Shown piece by piece: positions 53,667 through 63,398 of a stretch of DNA of 64,000 nucleotides. This DNA is from Enterobacterales bacterium (GTDB taxonomy: Bacteria > Pseudomonadota > Gammaproteobacteria > Enterobacterales > Enterobacteriaceae). The stretch lies in assembly GCA_015654925.1 (NCBI GenBank), contig JAATFX010000137.1, forward strand, positions 1 to 64,000. The letters run 5' to 3'. The position numbers and the translations under genes were made by a program. The stretch's first letter is position 1. Each line of letters opens with the position of its first letter. The notes under the pieces were generated by a model. The model had not been told where the DNA came from, ran no database searches, and was given only the letters and a program-made list of their open reading frames with translations.

Positions 53667-54098
53667 ATGAACATGGAAAAGATAATTGATATCTCAGTAA
53701 CCGTGGAATCTTTATCACGCATCTACCACCGTTTGAGAAAAGAAGTGAATGGTCAATTGGTCAATGAAGGACTTTCATTGTCTAAAATGAAAATCCTGCA
53801 GCTGATAACCCATGGCAAAACCAGTGCGACCGATATCAAAAACTATATGGGGTTCTCTTCACGCACGGTCGTCACCGTTTTGGATGCGCTGGAAAAAGAC
53901 GAGATGCTGCAGCGCCAGCAAAGCCCGACCGACCGCCGCGTTAAACATGTTTATATCACGGAAAAAGGACGGGATAAGCTGGAAATCGCCCAGCGCACCC
54001 ATCGGGCAATCCTTGAGCGTATACTGGCGCCGCTGTCAGAATCGCAATTGGAAAAATTCGGCGAAATATGCGGCACCCTTGAAGCTAATCAGCGGTAA
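53667..54098 (+). CDS. MarR-family transcriptional regulator
   Basis: The 143-residue protein has a MarR winged HTH: RIYHRLRKEVNGQLVNEGLS, then LSKMKILQLITHGKTSATDI and the wing DEMLQRQQSPTDRRVKHVYI. Start may be ATG 53667 or 53673. It is flanked by long AT-rich gaps on both sides (723 and 566 bases), with no gene close enough to be an obvious target. Regulated genes are not visible in the window. Confidence 0.85.
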   Translation: MNMEKIIDISVTVESLSRIYHRLRKEVNGQLVNEGLSLSKMKILQLITHGKTSATDIKNYMGFSSRTVVTVLDALEKDEMLQRQQSPTDRRVKHVYITEKGRDKLEIAQRTHRAILERILAPLSESQLEKFGEICGTLEANQR

Positions 54099-54318
54099 TA
54101 ATTAATTCAACCGGTAGAGCGAATATGTTGGCGGGTTAGGTGACGACCTTACCTAAAAACATAAATAATATTATACATTCTTCTTCAGCAGTAGTTCATT
54201 TATTGAAGAGGAAAACTATTGTGGGTGCCTAAACGGATATGCCATGCCGGGTAAATGCTTGTTGAAGAGATATCAACGGCGGATCAAGGAAAAATTAAGC
54301 GTGGCTGTTCAATAATCA

Positions 54319-54358
54319 GGTTTGTATAGGCTGATATACGCATCAACTTATACAAACC
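54319..54358. repeat. 10-base inverted repeat with 20-base spacer
   Basis: GGTTTGTATA (54319-54328) and TATACAAACC (54349-54358) are exact complements. It lies in the gap between MarR and gmk. It may be a terminator-like hairpin, an operator or the mark of a lost element; no T tract follows. Confidence 0.4.
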
Positions 54359-54568
54359 CCCTTAGTTATATCGCCGGGCCGGCGGTCCAAATAGTACAGA
54401 TTGCATTAGTTAAATTCTTTTATTAAACAGTGCAAATAAACGCCCCCCATCAATCATTTACCAATATGCGGTTCGGGATGTCCAGCCTTATCCGGCCAAA
54501 AAACCGCCCAGGGCGCCGATCGCCATTCTTAGGTGATAAGTGAAGCTGCATCGGGGTTCAATGCCGTG

Positions 54569-54574
54569 TATAAT
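54569..54574 (+). promoter_or_regulatory. Candidate -10 element of the gmk-rpoZ-spoT-recG operon
   Basis: TATAAT lies 91 bases upstream of the gmk ATG. A matching -35 is weak at 16-17 bases spacing, so this is only a candidate. The remainder of 54099-54664 contains no gene that can be supported. Confidence 0.3.
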
Positions 54575-54664
54575 GTCTTATGATGTCGCCTTCACGAGTC
54601 GATTTATCAGCTTTTTATTAGTCATCTACTACTCGTCATCAACTACGGCCGAAAAAATCCCACT

Positions 54665-55288
54665 ATGGTTCATGGTACGCTCTACATTGTCTCAGCACCC
54701 AGCGGGGCGGGAAAATCAAGCCTGATCCAGGCGTTGCTTAAAACACAACCGCTTTACGACACCCAGGTTTCCATTTCCCATACCACCCGTCCAATCCGCC
54801 CTGGGGAAAAGCATGGGGAACACTATTTTTTTGTTTCCAAAGCTGAATTCGAGCGCATGATCAAAGAAGGCGCCTTTTTGGAATATGCCAATGTCTTCGG
54901 CAATTACTACGGTACGTCCCGCGAGACTATCGAACAGGTGCTTGCCACCGGCGTGGATGTCTTCCTGGATATAGACTGGCAGGGTGCGCAGCAAATTCGC
55001 GCCATGATGCCCCAGGCGCGCAGCATATTCGTACTGCCGCCATCCAAGGAAGAGCTCGATCGCCGGCTGCGCGGGCGCGGGCAGGACAGCGAAGAGGTGA
55101 TTGCCCGGCGCATGGCGCAGGCAGTGGCTGAAATGTCGCATTATGCCGAGTATGATTACCTGATCGTGAATGATGAATTCAATACGGCATTAATGGATTT
55201 AAAAACCATTATCCGTGCCGAACGCCTGCGTCTTGGCCGTCAAAAACTACGGCATGACGCTTTAATCACCAAACTGTTGGCGGACTGA
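54665..55288 (+). CDS. gmk: Guanylate kinase
   Basis: The 207-residue protein equals E. coli Gmk in length and reads nearly the same: LYIVSAPSGAGKSSLIQALL (P-loop), SHTTRPIRPGEKHGEHYFF (GMP site) and RRLRGRGQDSEEVIARRMAQ (lid). It phosphorylates GMP to GDP. First gene of the conserved stringent-response operon, with rpoZ and spoT downstream. Confidence 0.98.
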   Translation: MVHGTLYIVSAPSGAGKSSLIQALLKTQPLYDTQVSISHTTRPIRPGEKHGEHYFFVSKAEFERMIKEGAFLEYANVFGNYYGTSRETIEQVLATGVDVFLDIDWQGAQQIRAMMPQARSIFVLPPSKEELDRRLRGRGQDSEEVIARRMAQAVAEMSHYAEYDYLIVNDEFNTALMDLKTIIRAERLRLGRQKLRHDALITKLLAD

Positions 55289-55343
55289 AACAACTTTCAG
55301 TATGATGCCCAGTCATTTCCTCATTTTGCGGAGTAGCTCACAT

Positions 55344-55619
55344 ATGGCACGCGTAACTGTACAAGACGCCGTTGAAAAAATTGGTAATCGTTTTGACCTG
55401 GTGCTGGTCGCTGCCCGTCGCGCTCGCCAACTGCAAGTCGGCGGTAAAGATCCCCTGGTTGCGGAAGAAAACGATAAAGTCACCGTTATCTCCCTGCGTG
55501 AAATAGAAGAAGGCCTGATTACCAATCAGATCCTCGACTTACGGGACCGCCAGGAACAGCAGGAGCAGGAAGCCGCAGAGATCCAAGCGGTAACCGCGAT
55601 TGCTGAAGGCCGTCGTTAA
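55344..55619 (+). CDS. rpoZ: RNA polymerase omega subunit
   Basis: The 91-residue protein begins MARVTVQDAVEKIGNRFDLV and ends VTAIAEGRR, matching E. coli RpoZ in length. GGAG upstream of ATG 55344 sets the start. Omega helps fold and assemble the beta-prime subunit and contributes to the ppGpp binding site, fitting its place next to spoT. Gap of 55 bases from gmk and 18 bases to spoT. Confidence 0.98.
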   Translation: MARVTVQDAVEKIGNRFDLVLVAARRARQLQVGGKDPLVAEENDKVTVISLREIEEGLITNQILDLRDRQEQQEQEAAEIQAVTAIAEGRR

Positions 55620-55637
55620 ACTCGGACACCGGCTCAC

Positions 55638-57758
55638 TTGTATCTGTTTGAAAGTCTGAATCTACTGATTCAACGTTACCTGCCCGAGGATCAGATAAAA
55701 CTCCTCCGGCAGGCATATCTTGTCGCACGTGATGCCCACGAGGGACAGTCGCGCTCCAGCGGCGAGCCTTATATCACCCACCCGGTAGCCGTGGCCTGTA
55801 TTCTGGCCGAGATGCGCCTCGACTATGAAACGCTGATGGCGGCGCTGCTGCATGACGTGATCGAGGATACCCCGGCAACTTACCAGGACATGGAACAGTT
55901 GTTCGGTAAAAGCGTGGCCGAACTGGTGGAAGGCGTTTCAAAGCTTGATAAGCTGAAATTCCGCGACAAGAAAGAAGCCCAGGCGGAAAATTTTCGCAAA
56001 ATGATCATGGCGATGGTGCAGGATATTCGCGTGGTGCTGATCAAGCTGGCCGATCGCACCCACAATATGCGCACCCTCGGCTCGCTGCGCCCGGACAAGC
56101 GCCGGCGCATCGCCCGTGAAACCTTGGAAATCTACAGCCCCCTGGCCCATCGCCTGGGTATCCATCACCTTAAGACTGAACTTGAGGAATTGGGTTTTGA
56201 AGCGCTGTACCCCAATCGCTACCGGGTGATCAAAGAAGTGGTGAAAGCCGCGCGCGGCAACCGTAAAGAGATGATCCAGAAAATTCTGGCGGAAATCGAA
56301 GGACGGCTTACCGAAGCGGGCATTCCCTGTCGCGTCAGCGGCCGGGAAAAACATCTCTATTCCATTTATTGCAAAATGCACCTGAAAGAGCAGCGTTTCC
56401 ATTCCATTATGGATATCTACGCCTTTCGGGTGATCGTTGACGAAGTGGACACCTGTTACCGGGTGCTGGGGCAGATGCACAGCCTGTATAAACCCCGCCC
56501 CGGCCGGGTGAAGGATTATATCGCCATTCCCAAGGCCAATGGCTATCAGTCCGTACATACCTCGATGATCGGCCCGCACGGCGTGCCGGTGGAAGTGCAG
56601 ATTCGCACCGAAGACATGGATCAAATGGCGGAGATGGGGGTGGCGGCGCACTGGGCTTATAAAGAGCAGGGTGAAACCGGCACCACGGCGCAGATCCGCG
56701 CCCAGCGCTGGATGCAAAGCCTGCTGGAACTACAGCAAAGCGCCGGCAGCTCGTTTGAGTTTATCGAAAGCGTAAAATCCGATCTGTTCCCCGATGAGAT
56801 TTATGTATTTACCCCGGAAGGGCGCATCGTCGAATTGCCGGCGGGCGCCACCCCGGTGGATTTCGCCTATGCGGTGCATACCGATATCGGCCATGCCTGC
56901 GTCGGCGCCAGGGTGGACCGGCAGCCTTATCCGCTGTCGCAGGCGCTGACCAGCGGCCAGGCGGTGGAAATCATTACCGCCCCGGGCGCGCGGCCCAATG
57001 CCGCCTGGCTCAATTTTGTCGTCAGCTCCAAGGCGCGGGCCAAAATCCGCCAGATGCTGAAAAACCTCAAGCGCGACGACTCGGTGAACCTGGGCCGGCG
57101 ATTGCTGAACCATGCGCTGGGCGGCAGCCGTAAATTGGCCGAAGTGCCGCCGGAAAATATGCAGCGCGAGCTGGAGCGGATGAAACTGGCCAGCCTGGAC
57201 GATCTGTTGGCTGAAATCGGCCTGGGCAACGCCATGAGCGTGGTGATCGCCCGCAATCTGCAAGGGGATCAATCCAATATGACCCCGCCGGAACCTGGCC
57301 CCGGTCCCGGCCCCAAAACCCTGCCAATCAAAGGCGCGGAGGGGGTGCTTATCACCTTCGCCAAGTGCTGCCGGCCGATTCCGGGCGATCCGATTATCGC
57401 CCACGTCAGCCCGGGCAAAGGGCTGGTGGTGCATCATGAATCTTGTCGCAACATCCGCGGCTACCAGAAAGAGCCGGAAAAATTCATGGCGGTGGAGTGG
57501 GATCTGGATACCGAGCAGGAGTTTATCGCCGAGATCAAAGCGGACATGTTCAACCACCAGGGCGCACTGGCCAATCTTACCGCGGCCATCAACGCCGCCG
57601 ACTCCAACATCCAAAGCCTGAACACCGAAGAGAAAGACGGGCGGGTCTATAGCGCGTTTATTCGCCTGACCACCCGCGATCGCGTCCATCTGGCCAATAT
57701 CATGCGTAAAATCCGCGTGATGCCGGATGTCATCCGCGTCACCCGTAACCGCAATTAA
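55638..57758 (+). CDS. spoT: Bifunctional (p)ppGpp synthetase/hydrolase SpoT
   Basis: The 706-residue protein starts at TTG 55638 like E. coli spoT. It has the HD hydrolase domain (HPVAVACILAEM, ALLHDVIEDT), synthetase-like domain (about 200-330; SGREKHLYSIYCKMHLKEQR), TGS (about 390-450; FTPEGRIVELPAGATPVDFA), helical, and ACT domains (from about 625; FNHQGALANLTAAINAADSN). A short proline-rich linker near residue 555 (PPEPGPGPGP) differs from E. coli. The usual downstream trmH gene is absent. Confidence 0.98.
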   Translation: MYLFESLNLLIQRYLPEDQIKLLRQAYLVARDAHEGQSRSSGEPYITHPVAVACILAEMRLDYETLMAALLHDVIEDTPATYQDMEQLFGKSVAELVEGVSKLDKLKFRDKKEAQAENFRKMIMAMVQDIRVVLIKLADRTHNMRTLGSLRPDKRRRIARETLEIYSPLAHRLGIHHLKTELEELGFEALYPNRYRVIKEVVKAARGNRKEMIQKILAEIEGRLTEAGIPCRVSGREKHLYSIYCKMHLKEQRFHSIMDIYAFRVIVDEVDTCYRVLGQMHSLYKPRPGRVKDYIAIPKANGYQSVHTSMIGPHGVPVEVQIRTEDMDQMAEMGVAAHWAYKEQGETGTTAQIRAQRWMQSLLELQQSAGSSFEFIESVKSDLFPDEIYVFTPEGRIVELPAGATPVDFAYAVHTDIGHACVGARVDRQPYPLSQALTSGQAVEIITAPGARPNAAWLNFVVSSKARAKIRQMLKNLKRDDSVNLGRRLLNHALGGSRKLAEVPPENMQRELERMKLASLDDLLAEIGLGNAMSVVIARNLQGDQSNMTPPEPGPGPGPKTLPIKGAEGVLITFAKCCRPIPGDPIIAHVSPGKGLVVHHESCRNIRGYQKEPEKFMAVEWDLDTEQEFIAEIKADMFNHQGALANLTAAINAADSNIQSLNTEEKDGRVYSAFIRLTTRDRVHLANIMRKIRVMPDVIRVTRNRN

Positions 57759-57869
57759 CGCCGGGAGCCCGACGGGTGGTGCCCCGAGGTAAAATACCGG
57801 TCGTCAGCCGGTAGGCCATGACCGCCGATTCGCCATAGTGGGCCACTTTATCCGCCACGGAGTGCTGAA

Positions 57870-59954
57870 ATGATGGAAGGCCGTCTGCTGAACACCATAC
57901 CGCTGAGCTCGCTTTCCGGGGTTGGTCCCGCTCAATCGGCCCGGCTGGCCCGCCTTGGCCTGGAAAATCTGCAGGACCTGCTGCTGCACCTGCCCTCCCG
58001 CTACGAAGACCGCACCCGGTTGTACGCCATTAATGATGTATTGCCCGGCATGTTTGTCACCGTGCAGGGGGAAATCATGAGCTGCGATATCGGCTTCGGC
58101 CGGCGGCGCATGTTGACCTGCCGGATGCGCGATGACAGCGGCGTAATCACCCTGCGCTTTTTTAACTTCAACGCCGCCATGAAAAATAGCCTCGCCCCCG
58201 GACGCAGGGTTACGGCCTATGGCGAGATCCGCCGCGGCCAATTGGGCGCCGAAATCATCCATCCCGAATATCACGTGCTGGGCGAACAAACGGAAGTTGA
58301 GCTGGCGGCCTCGCTGACGCCGGTCTACCCCACCACGGAAGGCGTGCGCCAGGCGACCTTGCGCAACCTGACCGATCAGGCGCTGAAGCTGCTCGATAAC
58401 TGCCCCATCAGCGAACTGCTGCCCCCGGAGCTGGCCCGCGGCCTGATCGCGCTGCCCGATGCTTTGCGCACCCTGCATCGGCCGCCGCCGGATATTTCCC
58501 TGGCCGATTTGGAATTGGGTAAACATCCGGCGCAGCGCCGGCTGATTCTGGAAGAACTGCTGGCGCATAACCTCAGTATGCTGGCGGTACGGGCCGGGGT
58601 GCGTAAAGATCTGGCGCTGGCGCTGACCGCCGATCATAGTCTTACGCAGCGGTTTTTGGCGTTGCTGCCCTTTGCGCCCACCGGCGCGCAGCGGCGGGTA
58701 ACGGACGAAATCGAACGGGATTTGGCGCAGCCGGTGCCGATGATGCGTTTGGTGCAGGGCGATGTCGGATCGGGCAAAACGCTGGTGGCGGCGCTGGCGG
58801 CGCTGCGGGCCATCGCCCAGGGTAAGCAGGTGGCCTTGATGGCCCCCACCGAACTGCTGGCCGAGCAGCATGCGCAGACGTTTCGCAACTGGTTCGAGCC
58901 GCTGGGCATTGAAGTGGGCTGGCTGGCCGGTAAGCAAAAGGGCAAGGCGCGCATCGCCCAGCAGGAAGCGATTGCGGCGGGCAAAGTGGGGATGGTGGTC
59001 GGCACCCATGCGATTTTTCAAGAACAAGTGCTGTTTGCGGGGCTGGCGCTGGTGATTATCGATGAACAGCACCGGTTTGGCGTGCATCAGCGTCTGGCAT
59101 TGTGGGAGAAAGGCCTGGCGCAGGGCTTTCATCCTCACCAGTTGATTATGACCGCCACACCGATCCCGCGCACCCTGGCCATGACCGCTTATGCCGATCT
59201 GGATACATCGGTTATCGATGAATTGCCCCCGGGCCGTACGCCGGTGACCACGGTGGCCATCCCGGATACCCGCCGGGCGGATGTTATCCAGCGGGTACGG
59301 CAGGCCTGTTTGCAAGAACAGCGTCAAGCTTATTGGGTCTGTACGCTGATTGACGAATCCGATTTGCTGGAGGCCCAGGCGGCGCAGGCTACCTGGGAAG
59401 GGCTGGAGAGCGCGCTGCCCGATCTGCGCATCGGGCTGGTGCATGGCCGGATGAAGTCGCAGGAAAAACAGCAGATTATGCAGGCTTTCAAGACCGGCGA
59501 GGTACAGTTGCTGGTGGCGACCACGGTGATTGAGGTGGGCGTGGATGTGCCCAATGCCAGCCTGATGATTATCGAGAACCCGGAGCGGCTGGGGCTGGCG
59601 CAGTTGCATCAGCTGCGCGGGCGCGTGGGCCGTGGGGCGGTGGCTTCGCACTGCGTGCTGTTATATAAATCGCCGTTGAGCAAGACCGCGCAGCGGCGGT
59701 TGCAGGTGCTGCGAGATACCAATGACGGGTTTGTGATTGCGCAGCAGGATTTGGAGATTCGCGGGCCGGGCGAGCTGCTGGGCACGCGCCAGACCGGCAA
59801 TGCGGAGTTCAAGGTGGCGGATTTGCTGCGCGATCAGGGGATGATTCCGGAGGTGCAGCGGGTGGCGCGCCATATTCATGAACATTATCCTGACGCGGCC
59901 GCGGGGCTGATTGAACGCTGGATGCCGGAGCGGGTACGCTATACCAATGCATAA
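57870..59954 (+). CDS. recG: ATP-dependent DNA helicase RecG
   Basis: The 694-residue protein has the wedge domain (RRMLTCRMRDDSGVITLRFF), Walker A GDVGSGKTLVAALAAL, the DEQH box IIDEQHRFGVHQR, motif III TATPIPRTLAMTAYADL and motif VI QLRGRVGRGAVAS. Length matches E. coli RecG (693). It remodels stalled replication forks and R-loops. Only 111 bases separate it from spoT. The start could be ATG 57870 or 57873; the latter matches E. coli MKGRLL better. Confidence 0.97.
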   Translation: MMEGRLLNTIPLSSLSGVGPAQSARLARLGLENLQDLLLHLPSRYEDRTRLYAINDVLPGMFVTVQGEIMSCDIGFGRRRMLTCRMRDDSGVITLRFFNFNAAMKNSLAPGRRVTAYGEIRRGQLGAEIIHPEYHVLGEQTEVELAASLTPVYPTTEGVRQATLRNLTDQALKLLDNCPISELLPPELARGLIALPDALRTLHRPPPDISLADLELGKHPAQRRLILEELLAHNLSMLAVRAGVRKDLALALTADHSLTQRFLALLPFAPTGAQRRVTDEIERDLAQPVPMMRLVQGDVGSGKTLVAALAALRAIAQGKQVALMAPTELLAEQHAQTFRNWFEPLGIEVGWLAGKQKGKARIAQQEAIAAGKVGMVVGTHAIFQEQVLFAGLALVIIDEQHRFGVHQRLALWEKGLAQGFHPHQLIMTATPIPRTLAMTAYADLDTSVIDELPPGRTPVTTVAIPDTRRADVIQRVRQACLQEQRQAYWVCTLIDESDLLEAQAAQATWEGLESALPDLRIGLVHGRMKSQEKQQIMQAFKTGEVQLLVATTVIEVGVDVPNASLMIIENPERLGLAQLHQLRGRVGRGAVASHCVLLYKSPLSKTAQRRLQVLRDTNDGFVIAQQDLEIRGPGELLGTRQTGNAEFKVADLLRDQGMIPEVQRVARHIHEHYPDAAAGLIERWMPERVRYTNA

Positions 59955-60122
59955 CGGCACGATCTCCCTTTAACACGACTCACTGTGGGTACCGTGTCGG
60001 CGGGAATCTGCGCCCGGATTGACTTATATCAACCGGCGGGGATGCCCGGCGAATGCAATCGTTTGCTTTTAAAAGCAGGATCATTAAAATGCCTCCTTTG
60101 CCGCCCAGGAAAGTCCTTTAAC

Positions 60123-61508
60123 ATGACCATGCCCTCTTCCGAAGTCGATGACGCACCGATTCCCGTTGCCAAAAGCGAGCTGATTTATCATCTGGATGAT
60201 CGTCCCCCCCTGGCGGAGACGCTGTTTGCCGCCTGTCAGCATTTGCTGGCGATGTTTGTGGCGGTGATCACTCCCGGCTTGTTGATTTGCCAAGCGCTGG
60301 GTTTGCCGGCGCAGGATACGCAGCATATTATCAGCATGTCGCTGTTTGCTTCCGGCCTGGCATCGATACTGCAAATTAAAACCTGGGGGCCGGTGGGGTC
60401 GGGTCTGTTATCGATCCAGGGCACCAGCTTTAATTTTGTGACGCCGTTGATTATGGGCGGGCTGGCACTGAAAAACGGCGGCGCCGACGTGCCCACCATG
60501 ATGGCGGCCCTGTTCGGCACGCTGATGGTGGCGTCATGCACCGAGATTTTATTGTCGCGGGTGCTGCATTTGGCGCGGCGCATTATTACGCCGCTGGTTT
60601 CCGGCATCGTGGTGATGATTATCGGCATTTCGCTGATCCAGGTGGGGCTGACCTCCATCGGCGGCGGTTTTGCCGCCATGGCCGATCATAGCTTCGGCGC
60701 GCCGAAGAATTTGCTGCTGGCCGGCATAGTGCTCCTGGTCATCATCCTGCTCAACCGCCAGCGCAACCCTTACCTGCGGGTCGCTTCGCTGGTGATCGCC
60801 ATGGCGGTGGGCTATCTGGCGGCCTGGATGATGGGTATGCTGCCCGATACTCCCCCCGCGCCGGCGCAGTCGCTGATTATGGTGCCGACGCCGCTGTATT
60901 ATGGCCTGGGATTTGACTGGGATCTGCTGGTGCCCCTGATGCTGGTATTTATGGTGACGTCGCTGGAAACCATCGGCGATATTACCGCTACGTCCGATGT
61001 GTCGGAACAACCGGTGCGCGGCCCTATCTATATGCGGCGCCTGAAAGGGGGCGTGCTGGCCAACGGTTTGAACTCCATGCTTTCCGCCGTGTTTAATACG
61101 TTCCCCAATTCTTGCTTCGGGCAAAATAACGGCGTGATCCAACTGACCGGCGTCGCCAGCCGTTATGTGGGGTTCGTGGTATCGCTGATGCTGATAGCGC
61201 TGGGACTGTTTCCGGTGGTCAGCGGGTTCGTGCAGCATATTCCCGAGCCGGTGCTGGGCGGCGCGACCATCGTCATGTTCGGCACCATCGCCGCTTCAGG
61301 CGTGCGTATCGTGTCGCGCGAACGGCTCAACCGCCGCGCCATTATGATCATCGCGTTATCGCTGGCGGTAGGCCTGGGCGTGTCGCAGCAACCGCTGATA
61401 TTGCAGTTCGCGCCGCAGTGGCTGAAAACCCTGATGTCTTCCGGCATCGCCGCCGGCGGCATCACCGCCATCGTGCTTAACCTGCTGTTTCCCCCCGAAC
61501 ATCATTAA
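60123..61508 (+). CDS. xanP: Xanthine permease XanP
   Basis: The 461-residue nucleobase:cation symporter 2 protein follows E. coli XanP very closely: ACQHLLAMFVAVITPGLLIC, the GPVGSGLLSIQGTSFNFVTP segment, QPVRGPIYMRRLKGGVLANG and NSCFGQNNGVIQLTGVASRY. Start ATG 60123 (MTMPSSEVDD) fits the family; upstream in-frame sequence is unlike XanP. It supplies xanthine to purine catabolism. gltS, which lies between recG and xanP in E. coli, is absent. Confidence 0.96.
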   Translation: MTMPSSEVDDAPIPVAKSELIYHLDDRPPLAETLFAACQHLLAMFVAVITPGLLICQALGLPAQDTQHIISMSLFASGLASILQIKTWGPVGSGLLSIQGTSFNFVTPLIMGGLALKNGGADVPTMMAALFGTLMVASCTEILLSRVLHLARRIITPLVSGIVVMIIGISLIQVGLTSIGGGFAAMADHSFGAPKNLLLAGIVLLVIILLNRQRNPYLRVASLVIAMAVGYLAAWMMGMLPDTPPAPAQSLIMVPTPLYYGLGFDWDLLVPLMLVFMVTSLETIGDITATSDVSEQPVRGPIYMRRLKGGVLANGLNSMLSAVFNTFPNSCFGQNNGVIQLTGVASRYVGFVVSLMLIALGLFPVVSGFVQHIPEPVLGGATIVMFGTIAASGVRIVSRERLNRRAIMIIALSLAVGLGVSQQPLILQFAPQWLKTLMSSGIAAGGITAIVLNLLFPPEHH

Positions 61509-61530
61509 GTCATTTTCATGTTTTTATGAG

Positions 61531-61562
61531 GCCGCTGTATCAATACAGCGGCTTTTTTTTGC
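61531..61562 (+). terminator. Rho-independent terminator of xanP
   Basis: GCCGCTGTAT (61531-61540) pairs with ATACAGCGGC (61543-61552) and is followed by eight Ts. A textbook intrinsic terminator 22 bases after the xanP stop. Confidence 0.93.
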
Positions 61563-61643
61563 CGGAAACACATTGGCTATTGAGAACCCCCGCTAATTAC
61601 GGCATAAACACTGTAACCTTTATGACAGCGATGGATTTGAGCA

Positions 61644-63335
61644 ATGAAATTTATTGGGAAATTTTTGTTATCAATACTTTTGATAGTGATATTGATAATT
61701 ATCCTGATCTACGTGTTGCTGCAAACCACCTGGGGCGCCGGTTGGGTAAGCCGGCTGGTCACCCAGCACAGCGATTACCAGCTGTCGCTGGATAAAATCG
61801 CGCATAGCTGGTCCGAACCGACGGAAATTTACTTCGAAAACATCTCCTTCGGTCAAAAAGAGCGTAAACCCACCGTGGTGGCCAAGCGGCTGGTGGCCGG
61901 CTTCAGCGTGCGGCAAATCACCGAACCCTATCACTTCGACCGCATTCAGCTGCAGGACGGCACGTTAAATCTGGACCCGGCCTCGCTGGCGTTTCCTTTG
62001 CAGGCGGATGTCCTGCAATTAAACGGCATGGCGATACAATCGCCTTACGGCGGCTGGGAGCTGAACGGACAAAACGTCAATGCCGGCATTACGCCCTGGA
62101 AACCGCAAATCGGCTTTCCGCTGGGCCGCAATTCCCGCTTCCAGATCAGCGCCCGTTCGCTGACCCTTAACGGCATTCCGGCGGAAAATGTGCTGGTGCA
62201 GGGGGAAATCGATAATAACCGGCTGCGGCTGGATAACCTGGGTGCCGATTTATCCCAGGGGGAGCTGACCGGCAATGCCCGGCGGGATGAAGACGGCGCC
62301 TGGCAGGTGGATAATCTGCGCCTGAGCAACGTGCGCATGCAAACCGAGCAGAGCCTGGATGAGTTTTTGCGCCAATTGTCGGAAGTGCCCAAAATCACCA
62401 TTCACCGTTTCGATTTGATCGATGCGCGCATGGAAGGCAAAAACTGGGCCTTCAGCGATTTGGACTTAACCTTACGCAATGTCACCTTCCAGGACGGCGA
62501 CTGGTCGTCGGACGACGGCACCCTGTCGTTTAATGCCAGCGATTTGATAAACGGCGCCGTCCATTTGAACGATCCCATCGCTAACCTGACGTTTTCGCCC
62601 CGGGGTATTGAAATCCGCCAGTTCAGCGGACGCTGGCAAGGCGGGTTGATGCGCACCTCCGGGCGCTGGCAGCGCGACGGCCAGCGGCTGGAGCTGGATG
62701 ATTTTATGGTTGCCGGACTGGAATATACTTTGCCGGAGCATTGGCTTACCGGCTGGCTGCAACCCTTGCCTTCCTGGCTCTCGGAGGTGGCGGTGGATAA
62801 AATCAGCGCCAACCGCAATCTGCTGATCGATATTAATCCCGCGTTCCCCTTCCAGGTCACGGCGCTGGATGCTTTTGGCAAGGGATTGGTGCTGGCCAGG
62901 GATCATCAATGGGGCATCTGGTCCGGCAGCCTGAACCTGAACGGCAGCGATGCCACTTTTAATAAAATCGACGTGCGGCGCCCGTCGCTGGCGCTGACCG
63001 CCGATCGGGGCAAAATCAATATTACCGAACTGAGCGCGTTTACCGGCGAAGGATTGCTTGAGGCCACCGCCCTGATCGATCAGCAAACCGACCGCGGGTT
63101 TTCCCTTAACCTGAACGGCCGGGCGGTACCGTTAACCGTATTGCAGCGCTGGGGATGGCCCGCCATGCCGTTATCCGGCAATGGCAATATGCAACTGACG
63201 CTGACCGGGAAATTACCCGCCAACGCGCCACTCAAGCCCACCCTGAACGGCAGGCTGCATGCGCTGAACGCCAACGGGCAAACGGTAAATCAAACCCTGG
63301 CGCAGGGCGAGTTGGTAAGCGATCCGGCGCAATGA
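61644..63335 (+). CDS. yicH: AsmA-family protein YicH
   Basis: The 563-residue protein has one N-terminal membrane helix (LLSILLIVILIIILIYVLLQ) and a long beta-rich periplasmic body, as in E. coli YicH (569 residues). Matching segments include AGLEYTLPEHWLTGWLQPLP and FNKIDVRRPSLALTADRGKI. AsmA-like proteins are implicated in phospholipid and envelope transport between the membranes. Start ATG 61644. It ends 64 bases before the convergent fabY stop. Confidence 0.93.
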   Translation: MKFIGKFLLSILLIVILIIILIYVLLQTTWGAGWVSRLVTQHSDYQLSLDKIAHSWSEPTEIYFENISFGQKERKPTVVAKRLVAGFSVRQITEPYHFDRIQLQDGTLNLDPASLAFPLQADVLQLNGMAIQSPYGGWELNGQNVNAGITPWKPQIGFPLGRNSRFQISARSLTLNGIPAENVLVQGEIDNNRLRLDNLGADLSQGELTGNARRDEDGAWQVDNLRLSNVRMQTEQSLDEFLRQLSEVPKITIHRFDLIDARMEGKNWAFSDLDLTLRNVTFQDGDWSSDDGTLSFNASDLINGAVHLNDPIANLTFSPRGIEIRQFSGRWQGGLMRTSGRWQRDGQRLELDDFMVAGLEYTLPEHWLTGWLQPLPSWLSEVAVDKISANRNLLIDINPAFPFQVTALDAFGKGLVLARDHQWGIWSGSLNLNGSDATFNKIDVRRPSLALTADRGKINITELSAFTGEGLLEATALIDQQTDRGFSLNLNGRAVPLTVLQRWGWPAMPLSGNGNMQLTLTGKLPANAPLKPTLNGRLHALNANGQTVNQTLAQGELVSDPAQ

Positions 63336-63398
63336 TGACTGCGCGCAGGCAACGGCGGGGGAATGACGCGGCGGCGCGGCGTCCGGCGCGCCGTTTGC

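Noticed and set aside
57804..59651. 615-codon open frame on the minus strand opposite recG
   Set aside because: It is an antisense shadow of recG; the translation is rich in His, Gln, Arg and Pro with no domain pattern, while the plus-strand frame is unmistakable RecG.
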